Below are positions 41,994 to 50,497 of a DNA stretch of 64,000 nt, in pieces. The DNA lies in the NCBI GenBank assembly GCA_965234545.1, contig OZ248348.1, positions 682,001 to 746,000 on the forward strand, given 5' to 3'. The notes under the pieces are model-generated. The model was not told the DNA's origin. It made no database searches and saw only the letters and a program-made list of their open reading frames with translations. Source of the stretch: Methylotenera sp965234545. GTDB taxonomy: Bacteria; Pseudomonadota; Gammaproteobacteria; Burkholderiales; Methylophilaceae. The position numbers were made by a program, and so were the translations under genes. Numbering within the stretch: the stretch's first letter is position 1; every line of letters begins with the position of its first letter.

Positions 41994-43044
41994 CGAACAG
42001 CGTCAAAAAATATTAGTATGCGAGTTTATCACTGCTGGCGGCTTTAGTGATGCCGCATTGCCTTGCACCCTGGCTAAGGAAGGGGCGCTGATGCGTGATG
42101 CGCTGTTAAGAGACCTAAGTGAACTCAATGCCTATCAATTGATTAGTCTGCACGATGTTAGGCTAGAACCATCGTGCATGGTGTCAAGTAGTACGGCAGT
42201 GGCCGCCGGCGAATTTATTAAGGTGTTTGAAGCATTACTCATGCAGGTGGATTTGGTTTGGCTGATTGCACCGGAGTCAGACGGCCACTTGCTTAGGTTA
42301 ACTGAGCTGTGCTTGGAAGCGGAAAACAAACAGGATGGGCCCATATTGATAGGCTGTGGCTACGATGCCAGCTTAATTGGCACCAGTAAAACCTTAAGTT
42401 CTGAAGCCATGCAGGCTGCCGGCATACACACGTTGCCAGTGCATGCGGGAGAAGACGTCATTCGCGATGATTATTTTGCCCAATTGGCGCAATCCAAGGA
42501 AGCCTGGCTAGTTAAGCCAGAAGATGGTGCCGGTTGTGAGGGCATACAGTATTTTGCTAGCATCATGGCCATGCGCGATTGGATGCAACAAGCGGATCGC
42601 AGCCAGCATTTTTTTGCGCAAGCATACCAGCCTGGAATTGCCGCTAGTTTTTGCATGCTCTGTCGTGACGGTCAGGCTTGGTTGCTCAGTGTCAATCAGC
42701 AACACGTGAGCATGCGGGATGATGGATTTGTTTTACATGGCATTAGCATCAATGGCCTGAGCCAATATTGGTCTCGTTTTGAGACGCTGGCTCGCAAAAT
42801 GGCTAAAATGTTACCGGATGCCTTGGCTTATGTCGGGGTGGATGTCATTATGGATAAGCAGAATGACGCTCTCTATGTAATAGACATTAATCCGCGTTTA
42901 ACCAGCAGTTACGTTGGCTTACGTGAGGCCATGGCTTGCAATCCAGCCGAGCTTATTTTGTCTTGCGTGTTGTCTGCGCGCTTTAAATTACCCTTAATAG
43001 AAAAAAACCGAGTGGACATTAGCTTGCATGAAAACGACGCTTGA
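41989..43044 (+). CDS. MfnD-like ATP-grasp enzyme with non-canonical start
   Basis: ATP-grasp protein resembling archaeal tyramine-glutamate ligase MfnD of methanofuran synthesis. ATP-grasp blocks are LVKPEDGAGCEGIQYF, FAQAYQPGIAASFCMLCRDG, VDVIMD and the metal site VIDINPRLTSSYVGLREAM. The first ATG/GTG/TTG in frame is TTG 42058, but the open frame upstream encodes KILVCEFITAGGFSDAA, the conserved first strand and loop of this family, so translation should begin earlier. Only ATC (41989, 41992), ATT (41980) or ATA (42010) codons are available; the given start is approximate. It is first of four genes and overlaps the next by 17 bp. The role in methylofuran synthesis is inferred. Confidence 0.78.
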   Translation: MIEQRQKILVCEFITAGGFSDAALPCTLAKEGALMRDALLRDLSELNAYQLISLHDVRLEPSCMVSSSTAVAAGEFIKVFEALLMQVDLVWLIAPESDGHLLRLTELCLEAENKQDGPILIGCGYDASLIGTSKTLSSEAMQAAGIHTLPVHAGEDVIRDDYFAQLAQSKEAWLVKPEDGAGCEGIQYFASIMAMRDWMQQADRSQHFFAQAYQPGIAASFCMLCRDGQAWLLSVNQQHVSMRDDGFVLHGISINGLSQYWSRFETLARKMAKMLPDALAYVGVDVIMDKQNDALYVIDINPRLTSSYVGLREAMACNPAELILSCVLSARFKLPLIEKNRVDISLHENDA

Positions 43045-44116
43045 CCCTACTTCAGTAGAGCACGCCTTGCTGCCTGTTATAGGTTGGGATGTGGGTGGTG
43101 CGCACCTTAAAGCAGTGCGCATCAATGCCGAGGGTAAGCTTGCCATCATGCAGGTGTATTGCCCATTGTGGCGTGGTTTAGATGCCTTGAGTAAAGCTAT
43201 CGATCAGGTCTTGACGGAATTTTCTGTGTCTGCGATGGGGCATGCGCATTGCGTCACCATGACCGGGGAGTTGGCGGATATTTTCCCCAATCGCGCTGCC
43301 GGCGTCCGGCAAATTGCCGGCTTGTTAAGTGAGAAATTAGCCGAGCCCATGCTGTTCTATGCGGGCTACCAACATTGGCTAAGCCTGCCTGAAGTGGCAA
43401 GCCAAACGCATCGTATCGCTTCTATGAATTGGATGGCCAGCATAGAATACTTAGCCAGCCATGTCAGCCATGCCTTGTTTATCGATATAGGCAGCACCAC
43501 TACCGATTTGGCTTTAATCTGCAATGGCGAGCCAAAAATCATGGGCTTTAGCGACGCCACGCGCATGCAAACAAACGAATTAATTTACACTGGGGTGGTA
43601 CGCACGCCCTTAATGGCCTTGGCACAAAAAATCGAGTTTCAGGGTCAATCAATTAATCTGGCTGCCGAGCATTTTGCGACCACGGCGGATGTCTACAGCC
43701 TAACGGGCGATTTGCTAGAGAGCGAATACAGTGCAGAAACGGCTGATGGGGCAGACAAAGGCCTGGACGCCTGTGCGCGCCGTCTAGCGCGCATGATAGG
43801 GCGCGACGCCGACGATGCGCCCTTGGCGGATTGGCAAGCCTTAGCGCAGGCCTTTAAGCGGCTGCAATTGCAGCAGCTGCAGTTAGCCATGGAACAGCAT
43901 CTCGCTGCATTAACTGACAAATCGCAATGCGTATTGATTGGCGCAGGGGTGGGCGACTTCTTATTAGCCGGTTTGGCTAAGCAATTAAACGCGGCTTACT
44001 CATCAGTGAACGATTTTATGCCGCTAGCACAGCAAGGGAGTGAATCCGCACAGCGCATGGCTGCCGTGTGCTTTCCTGCCTACGCTGTGGCCAGTTTGGG
44101 GAGAGGGCATGCTTAA
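43028..44116 (+). CDS. MfnF-like actin-fold enzyme (hydantoinase/oxoprolinase-related)
   Basis: 362-residue protein of the actin-like ATPase fold resembling archaeal MfnF, which couples the phosphorylated aminomethyl-furan to glutamyl-tyramine in methanofuran synthesis. IGWDVGGAHLKAVRINAEG (about residues 17-35) is the phosphate-1 loop and FIDIGSTTTDLALICNG (about 155-171) the second loop; CVLIGAGVGDFLLAGLA is a third glycine-rich site. Neighbours resembling MfnD and MfnE make a furan-cofactor role likely. It overlaps the preceding gene by 17 bp and pabB by 8 bp, so the operon is translationally coupled. Confidence 0.82.
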   Translation: MKTTLDPTSVEHALLPVIGWDVGGAHLKAVRINAEGKLAIMQVYCPLWRGLDALSKAIDQVLTEFSVSAMGHAHCVTMTGELADIFPNRAAGVRQIAGLLSEKLAEPMLFYAGYQHWLSLPEVASQTHRIASMNWMASIEYLASHVSHALFIDIGSTTTDLALICNGEPKIMGFSDATRMQTNELIYTGVVRTPLMALAQKIEFQGQSINLAAEHFATTADVYSLTGDLLESEYSAETADGADKGLDACARRLARMIGRDADDAPLADWQALAQAFKRLQLQQLQLAMEQHLAALTDKSQCVLIGAGVGDFLLAGLAKQLNAAYSSVNDFMPLAQQGSESAQRMAAVCFPAYAVASLGRGHA

Positions 44117-45545
44117 GCACGCTATTCCTTATTGCGTTGATAGCAGCCGTCTATTTGAACGGATTGCCCACTTGCCTTGGCCTATGTTTCTAGACAGCGG
44201 CCAACCCAAGAGTGAGTACGGTCGTTTTGACATATTGGTAGCGCAACCCTTTGTTACCGTCACCAGCGATGAAGTGCTAGTCAGTGGCCGAGCAGTCATC
44301 AAAACCGAGGTCAGCCAGCAGGGTGAAGTGACGGTGACTGAGGAGGACGCCTTTAGCGTATTAAAGCGCCTATTGGCCGCCTATCCAGTCAATGACAGCA
44401 GTGAAGGGCCCTTTGCTGGCGGTGCGCTAGGCTACTTTTCCTATGATTTGGCTAGGCAATTGGAAACCATGCCCAGGCGGTCGGCTGCCGATAAGGCTGG
44501 CCCGCATATGCAAGTTGGTTTATACGATTGGGCCGTGGTGGTGGACCATCAGGAAAAGACCGCCGCACTGGTTTCATACGGTTTGTCCGCAAGCACGCAT
44601 GACAACTGGCCAGATTTATGCCGCTTGTTCGAGGCGCATTCATCCGACCAGCATCAAGCAGTTGAGCCGACTTTCCAACTGAAGGCCATGCCCAATAGCA
44701 ACATGACGTTTAGCCAATACAGCCTGGCTTTTAACAAAATTAAAGCCTACATCAAAGGCGGTGACTGCTACCAGGTCAACCTTGCGTTAAGGTTCGATGC
44801 GCCGGCCGCAGGCAACAGTTGGTTGGTCTATAAAAAGTTGCGCGAGTTAAGCCCGGCACCATTCATGGCTTACATGAAGTTTCCAAGCTGGCAAATATTG
44901 TCTGGTTCGCCTGAGCGTTTTTTGCAGGTGCGAAATCGGCATGTTGAAACGCGTCCGATAAAAGGCACCAGGCCGCGCGCCCTAAATGCCATTGAGGATG
45001 CGGCCTTGGCTGCGGATTTGCAAGGCAGCACTAAAGACCAAGCAGAAAATCTAATGATAGTGGATTTGTTGCGTAACGACCTAGGCAAAAGCTGTGAAAT
45101 CGGTTCGGTTCAAGCCGATCAGTTATTTCACTTACAAAGTTTTGCCAACGTACACCATTTGGTCAGCATAGTGCGCGGCCGTTTGGCACAGGGTAAGAGC
45201 GCGATTGACTTATTGCGAGCTTGTTTCCCCGGCGGCTCGATTACCGGTGCGCCTAAATTGCGTGCGATGCAAATCATCGAAGAATTGGAACCAGATAGAC
45301 GTGGTGTGTATTGTGGTGCCATAGCCTACATCGGCTTTGATGGCAATATGGACAGCAATATTGCCATTCGCACCGCTGTATACCGTGAAGCCGATCAAGG
45401 CAACGGTGAAATGAGTTTTTATGCGGGCGGTGGCATAGTCAGTGATTCCTTGCTGGAGCAGGAATACGCTGAAATTCAAGATAAGGCATCCAGCTTATTA
45501 AAAACCATGCAACACTTCTTCAGCGACAAGCACGCGACACCCTAA
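44109..45545 (+). CDS. pabB: Aminodeoxychorismate synthase component I
   Basis: Makes aminodeoxychorismate from chorismate and ammonia, leading to p-aminobenzoate. The chorismate-binding core shows SPERFLQV, RPIKGTRPR, LRNDLGKSCE, CFPGGSITGAPKLRAM and FYAGGGIVSDS (478 residues). KGTRPR rather than an anthranilate-type tryptophan leader context supports PabB over TrpE. Start ATG 44109 lies inside the end of the MfnF-like gene; an in-frame ATG at 44040 is too far upstream. Beta-RFAP synthase (32696) uses p-aminobenzoate, so placing pabB here boosts supply for H4MPT as well as folate. No pabA or pabC is in the window. Confidence 0.92.
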   Translation: MLKHAIPYCVDSSRLFERIAHLPWPMFLDSGQPKSEYGRFDILVAQPFVTVTSDEVLVSGRAVIKTEVSQQGEVTVTEEDAFSVLKRLLAAYPVNDSSEGPFAGGALGYFSYDLARQLETMPRRSAADKAGPHMQVGLYDWAVVVDHQEKTAALVSYGLSASTHDNWPDLCRLFEAHSSDQHQAVEPTFQLKAMPNSNMTFSQYSLAFNKIKAYIKGGDCYQVNLALRFDAPAAGNSWLVYKKLRELSPAPFMAYMKFPSWQILSGSPERFLQVRNRHVETRPIKGTRPRALNAIEDAALAADLQGSTKDQAENLMIVDLLRNDLGKSCEIGSVQADQLFHLQSFANVHHLVSIVRGRLAQGKSAIDLLRACFPGGSITGAPKLRAMQIIEELEPDRRGVYCGAIAYIGFDGNMDSNIAIRTAVYREADQGNGEMSFYAGGGIVSDSLLEQEYAEIQDKASSLLKTMQHFFSDKHATP

Positions 45546-45565
45546 TTTAAGCTAGGCAGACCGTC

Positions 45566-46204
45566 ATGCAGAACAATCCATTGTGGGTCATTAAACTGGG
45601 AGGCAGCTTGTTAGGGTCGGCGGCCTTGCCGCATTGGCTTTCACTGCTGGCTAAGCACGGAAATGGCAAAGTGGTGATTGTGCCTGGCGGCAGCGTCTTT
45701 GCCGATGCGGTTAGGCAAGCACAAAGCTTGACAGGAGTGAGCGATGGTTTGGCTCATGAATTGGCTTTGCTGGCCATGGACCAATTCGGCTTGTTGTTGG
45801 CGGGTATGCAGCCTGACCTGGTGACGGCGACCAGCGAATTGGAAATAGCCGAACGTGGTTGGCAGCATAGGGCCGTGGTGTGGTTGCCTAGCCGGATGGT
45901 GTTAGCCGATGCCACGGTTGAGCAAAGCTGGCGGGTGACATCGGACAGTTTGAGTGCGTGGCTAGCCCAAAAATTGGCGGCAGATCAGTTGCTGTTAATC
46001 AAGTCGGTGGACTTAAGTTCTTACCAACAAAGTCAGGCTGCGCTTGCCAAAGCCTTGCTTGATGACGGGGTGGTCGACGCCTGTTTCTTGGATGGTATAG
46101 CCGGTCAGCGCTATCAAACCCGCTTACTTAACAGAAACGATTACGCCTTATTTAAGCAGGGTTTGTGCACTCAAGGTTTACAGGAAAAGGCCAAACTACT
46201 TTAA
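45566..46204 (+). CDS. MfnE-like amino acid kinase-family protein
   Basis: 212-residue member of the amino acid kinase superfamily resembling archaeal MfnE, which phosphorylates aminomethyl-furan phosphate in methanofuran synthesis. WVIKLGGSLLGS at the N-terminus and VVIVPGGSVFADAVRQAQ are the nucleotide and substrate loops; LLLIKSVDLS and VVDACFLDG follow. It is last in the operon with MfnD- and MfnF-like genes and pabB, 20 bp after pabB. It converges with the RND pump gene with only 7 bp between stops and no visible terminator. Confidence 0.82.
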   Translation: MQNNPLWVIKLGGSLLGSAALPHWLSLLAKHGNGKVVIVPGGSVFADAVRQAQSLTGVSDGLAHELALLAMDQFGLLLAGMQPDLVTATSELEIAERGWQHRAVVWLPSRMVLADATVEQSWRVTSDSLSAWLAQKLAADQLLLIKSVDLSSYQQSQAALAKALLDDGVVDACFLDGIAGQRYQTRLLNRNDYALFKQGLCTQGLQEKAKLL

Positions 46205-46211
46205 AAACCCA

Positions 46212-49200
46212 TTAGCTAATGCGTTCTTTTTCAAAGCGGCCAAAGTGCAACATAATGGTAGGCAAGATAAGTAGGTTGAGTAGGGTGGAAGTGATCAGTC
46301 CGCCGACGATGATGGTAGCCATCGGCCCTTCAATTTCCCTACCAGGTTGATCGCTGCCTAAGGCTAGCGGTAACAAGCCTAACGCCGTCACCAACGCGGT
46401 CATCAATATAGAGGGCAGGCGTTCCGAGGCGCCACGTATGCAGGTCTCTAAACCCCAAATACAATTTTCTTCATCAATTAAGTATTGGTAGTGCGAGACC
46501 ATCATGATGGAGTTGCGCAGGGTGATGCCAAACAGGGTAACGAAGCCCACCAAGGAGCCCAATGATATCCACCCGCCAGTAAACATGGCGGCCACCACGC
46601 CGCCTATCAGGGCAAATGGCAGGTTGGCAAAAGTGAGCAATAGGTTGCGTAAACGTCCAAAAGCAATGTAGAGCATTAAGAAAATACCCACCCCAGCTAG
46701 CATGGAATGCACGATTAAATCTTCGCGCGATTGTGCATTGGCTTCGGCTTCGCCTGTGTAGGTGACAAAGTTGCCGCTGGATAAACTTATGTCGGCATTC
46801 ATGCGTTGCTTCATTTCCTTGGCAAAGCTGTTTAGGTCTCTGTCTTCAATGTTGCAGGTGATGGTTTGTATGCGTTTAGCCCCGGCGTGCAATATTTTTG
46901 AACGGCCATTTTCTTGGCTGATGTCGGCCACGTCACGTAAGTAAACGATTTTTCCATCTGGGTTTTTTAGCGGTAGGCCACCAATTTCTCGCAAATCGTC
47001 GCGCACCACCTGATTAAACATAACGTTAACGCTGATTATTTGATTGTTTTGATAGATTTGCGTGGCTTGCACCCCCTCGTAAGCCGCTTGTATGTTTTCT
47101 AATGCATCCAGTGATTGCAGGCCGTATGCCGCTAAACGTTCCGGCCTTAAACGTATGGCTAATTCCGGTGTGCCCGGGGGCGATTGAATTTGAACTTCGC
47201 TAGCCCCCTTGATGCCGCTTAATACGCCGGCAATTTTCCTGGCATCGTGGTCTAAGGTGTCTAAATCGTGGCCATGAACATTGATGACCATGGCGGCAGT
47301 GTACCCGGATATGGTCTCTTCTATGCGCTCAGTCAAAAAGGTATTGATGGCAAAGTTAACACCGATGAAGCCGGTTTCAGCTATGCCATCACCATCGTCA
47401 TCAACGGCTTCACCAGCCAGTTCTTCGCGGATGCGGGCTAAAATGCGCTCTTGTTCTGGTCCGCTGCTGGGCATCAATTCCACTTCAAACTCACTGTAAT
47501 GGGTGCCAAAGGTGTCCGCCGCATTGGGTGCGCGGCCTACCCATTGTGTTACCGATTTAACGCCATCAATGGCACTGACCACCTTGGCGACATTTTTACC
47601 TATGCGCAAAGATTCTTGCGCTGAGGTACCAGGGACGGCCGTCATGTGCATGATGAAGTGGCCTTCATGCAAGCTTGGTATAAATTGACTTTTAAACAGG
47701 GGTAGCACGCCTAAACCTAGGGCAATGACCAAAGCCACCATGCTGATGACTAACATGTAATGCTGTTCTATATTTTTTAAGGCCGCTACGTAATGTTTTT
47801 TTATCCATACGATTAAGGGGGGGTCTTGGCTCTCTAATTCACCTTTAGAGAACAATAGGTAGCAAAGTGCGGGGGTTAGGGTTAGGGCTACCACTAGCGA
47901 GGCAATGATGGCGCTGATATAAGCGTAGCCTAAAGGGGCAAACAATTTACCGGCAACGCCGGAGAGGGTTAATAGGGGTAAAAACACCATAACCACGATT
48001 ATGGTGGCATACACCACCGAACTGCGCACTTCCATCGAGGCGTGATACACCACTTGGTAAGCCGGTAACGGTTGGGCTAGCAAGCGGTTTTCACGTAAGC
48101 GCCTAAAGATGTTTTCCGTGTCTATGATGGCATCGTCCACCACCTCACCCAGGGCGATAGCTAGGCCACCCAGCACCATGATGTTCAGGCCCATGCCAAA
48201 GTATGACAGCACTATGGTAGCGGTCAGCAGGGATAGGGGGATGGCGGTAGCGGAAATGAACGCCGTTCGGACGTTGAATAAAAATAAGAACAAGACCGCG
48301 ATGACCAGTACCGAGCCAATTAGTATGTCAGCCTTAACCCCATCGATGGCCGTTTCGATAAAATTGGCCGGACGAAATAAGCTGGGGTAAAAGTCGATTT
48401 GTTGTGCCTTGAATTCCGGCGCAAGCTCTAACATGGCTTTCTCAACGGCTTCAGTTACTGCTTTGGTATTGGCCCCAAGCTGACTTTGCACAGAAAAATA
48501 AACGCCTTCTTTGCCATTGATGGCAGCAGCACTGATCGCTGGGGCAGCCCCTTCAACGACTTGAGCGATGTCCATTAGCCGAACAGTTTGGCCATCCCTG
48601 TGGTAAATGGGCATTTGCGCCAGTTGTTTGGCATTCTTAGCTTGCCCCTCAGTGTTGATCAAAATGCGTTGGTTGTTGTTTTCTATGTAGCCCGCACCGC
48701 GTACGCCGCTGACTCTTGCCGTTGCGGCTAGGACCTCTTGTATGGATAGGTGGTAGCGTATGAGTTTGTTGGGGTCGACTAATATTTGCCATTGCCGCAC
48801 GTCACCGCCCAACACGTTGACATCGGCCACGCCTGGTACCGCCATAATGTGCGGTTTGATGGTCCAATCCACCATGCTTCGGAGTTCCATTAGGCTGCGT
48901 TTGTTTGAGCTAATGCCCATGCCAAGAACGGTGCTGGCGCTGGATGCCAGAGGGGTGATGTTAGGAACGATGTTTTTTGGTAATTGGTTGTTTAGGGTAG
49001 CCAGGCGTTCGGCAACGGCCTGCCTATTTTTATAAATGTCGGTTTTTTCGTTGAAGATAATGGTAACGATGGACAAGCCTGGAATGGATTGAGAGCGCAT
49101 TGATTCCACGCCTACTGTGCCGGATAAAGTGCTTTCTATGGGTTGCGTGACCAGTTGCTCAACCAGCTTGGAAGATAAGCCGGGTGACTCGGTTTGAATG

Positions 49201-49343
49201 ACCACTTGGGTGGGGGAGAATTCAGGAAAAACGTCTAAATTGGCTCTGGATAGGCCGTACAGCCCATAAATAACAACTAGGCAAGCTAGGCCTATGACTA
49301 CGCCATGGAATCGAATGGCGAATCGAACTAATGCAGACATCAT
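46212..49343 (-). CDS. CusA/CzcA-type RND efflux pump (inner-membrane permease)
   Basis: Proton-driven trimeric pump of 1043 residues with 12 predicted membrane helices and two large periplasmic loops; with the adaptor and outer-membrane genes upstream it forms a tripartite efflux complex. FPEFSPTQVVIQTESPGLS near the N-terminus is typical of heavy-metal efflux RND proteins. The TM4 segment reads ALGEVVDDAIIDTENIFRRL, unlike the DFG-x3-DGAVV segment of Zn/Co/Cd pumps CzcA, so the exported metal cannot be assigned. Last gene of the operon. Confidence 0.9.
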   Translation of the reverse strand: MMSALVRFAIRFHGVVIGLACLVVIYGLYGLSRANLDVFPEFSPTQVVIQTESPGLSSKLVEQLVTQPIESTLSGTVGVESMRSQSIPGLSIVTIIFNEKTDIYKNRQAVAERLATLNNQLPKNIVPNITPLASSASTVLGMGISSNKRSLMELRSMVDWTIKPHIMAVPGVADVNVLGGDVRQWQILVDPNKLIRYHLSIQEVLAATARVSGVRGAGYIENNNQRILINTEGQAKNAKQLAQMPIYHRDGQTVRLMDIAQVVEGAAPAISAAAINGKEGVYFSVQSQLGANTKAVTEAVEKAMLELAPEFKAQQIDFYPSLFRPANFIETAIDGVKADILIGSVLVIAVLFLFLFNVRTAFISATAIPLSLLTATIVLSYFGMGLNIMVLGGLAIALGEVVDDAIIDTENIFRRLRENRLLAQPLPAYQVVYHASMEVRSSVVYATIIVVMVFLPLLTLSGVAGKLFAPLGYAYISAIIASLVVALTLTPALCYLLFSKGELESQDPPLIVWIKKHYVAALKNIEQHYMLVISMVALVIALGLGVLPLFKSQFIPSLHEGHFIMHMTAVPGTSAQESLRIGKNVAKVVSAIDGVKSVTQWVGRAPNAADTFGTHYSEFEVELMPSSGPEQERILARIREELAGEAVDDDGDGIAETGFIGVNFAINTFLTERIEETISGYTAAMVINVHGHDLDTLDHDARKIAGVLSGIKGASEVQIQSPPGTPELAIRLRPERLAAYGLQSLDALENIQAAYEGVQATQIYQNNQIISVNVMFNQVVRDDLREIGGLPLKNPDGKIVYLRDVADISQENGRSKILHAGAKRIQTITCNIEDRDLNSFAKEMKQRMNADISLSSGNFVTYTGEAEANAQSREDLIVHSMLAGVGIFLMLYIAFGRLRNLLLTFANLPFALIGGVVAAMFTGGWISLGSLVGFVTLFGITLRNSIMMVSHYQYLIDEENCIWGLETCIRGASERLPSILMTALVTALGLLPLALGSDQPGREIEGPMATIIVGGLITSTLLNLLILPTIMLHFGRFEKERIS

Positions 49344-49396
49344 GGCTTAATTACCCATCTCTATCTGAAACAAACTGCCAATTGAAGTGTTTAAAT

Positions 49397-50497
49397 TTAA
49401 TCGTCATTTTCATTGGTGATTTGGTATTTTAGTTCTTCAGATAACAGCAGTTGTGCACCGCTGCTAACCAATTCATTGCCGGCCACAAAGCCTGCAGTAT
49501 TAAACCAACCGCTAATCGTTTCGCTTTCGATTTCCACTTCAGTGCTAATTAAGCGACGAACAAATTTGTCAGAACCCGGTTTGTCGGCAGCCAGTTTTTG
49601 GTATACCCATGCTTGGTTGGCGAACCACACTACCGCCTCGTGAGGCACTATAACGCCTTTGCTGGATTGTTTCTGACTGTCCAAGCGGGCGCTGATGCGC
49701 ATGCCTGCACGTAAATTTTTGGCGGGGGCTAGGTAAAAATAGGTTTTGCCTTGAAAAGCAGTGTCAGCTTGGGGCGCAACTGAGACAAAAGTAGCCTTGG
49801 CGATAGCTTGGCCGCCTATTTGACTGATCTGTATTACGCTTGTTGCATTAGGGCTAGCATCGTAAGGCAGGCTGACTTTTATTAATACGGCTTGAAAATG
49901 CAAAAGTGATAGCAAGTCCTGCTTTGGGTTGGCTTGTGTAGCCCAATCAGTCAGGACGCTGCCCCACTGCTGATGCATGCTGTCGCGTATGCCTTTGGCT
50001 AAGGTTTGGCTGGCAGTTAGTTTCGCTTGTTCGGCATGCAAGCTAGCCCAGGCTTCCTGCACAGCACTGTCAGAGATATTTTTATCATCTTGATTAAGCA
50101 ATTGCATGCGCTGTGCATTTTGTTGTTTGTTGGCCATGCTGCTGCGTATTACATTGCTATCGGCCATGGCAGTCAGGTAGCGTGTACGCATTTCCAATAA
50201 GCTGTCCACCGCTTCAACGCTGGCAAACGAGGCAGTGGAGGCTTGGTGTTGCGTGCTACTTAATGCTATCGTTTTGATGCCACTTTGTTGTTGTGAGGCT
50301 TTACTAAGCAGTAAAGTGGCTGCACCTTTATCCTCAGCACTATTGCTGCTAAGCAAGCTGGTGCTGTTGATGCCGTCTTCAGCACCGTTGCTGGAGGCCG
50401 TCTCAAATTCATCTTTAGCAAAATAAACCATGAACCAAAATAATAGAATAATCAGTATGGCCTGGATGGCAATAACCATGGTTGCTTTACGATTCAT
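49397..50497 (-). CDS. RND efflux periplasmic adaptor subunit
   Basis: Membrane-fusion protein of 366 residues linking the RND pump to the TolC-type channel. An N-terminal anchor (about residues 6-25, MVIAIQAILIILLFWFMVYF) is followed by a Ser/Ala-rich linker, a helical hairpin region (about 95-180) and beta-barrel domains with GKTYFYLAPAKNLRAGMRISARL and VIVPHEAVVWFANQAWVYQKL. No His/Met-rich metal-binding tail is seen. Its start overlaps the end of the channel gene by 11 bp. Confidence 0.88.
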   Translation of the reverse strand: MNRKATMVIAIQAILIILLFWFMVYFAKDEFETASSNGAEDGINSTSLLSSNSAEDKGAATLLLSKASQQQSGIKTIALSSTQHQASTASFASVEAVDSLLEMRTRYLTAMADSNVIRSSMANKQQNAQRMQLLNQDDKNISDSAVQEAWASLHAEQAKLTASQTLAKGIRDSMHQQWGSVLTDWATQANPKQDLLSLLHFQAVLIKVSLPYDASPNATSVIQISQIGGQAIAKATFVSVAPQADTAFQGKTYFYLAPAKNLRAGMRISARLDSQKQSSKGVIVPHEAVVWFANQAWVYQKLAADKPGSDKFVRRLISTEVEIESETISGWFNTAGFVAGNELVSSGAQLLLSEELKYQITNENDD

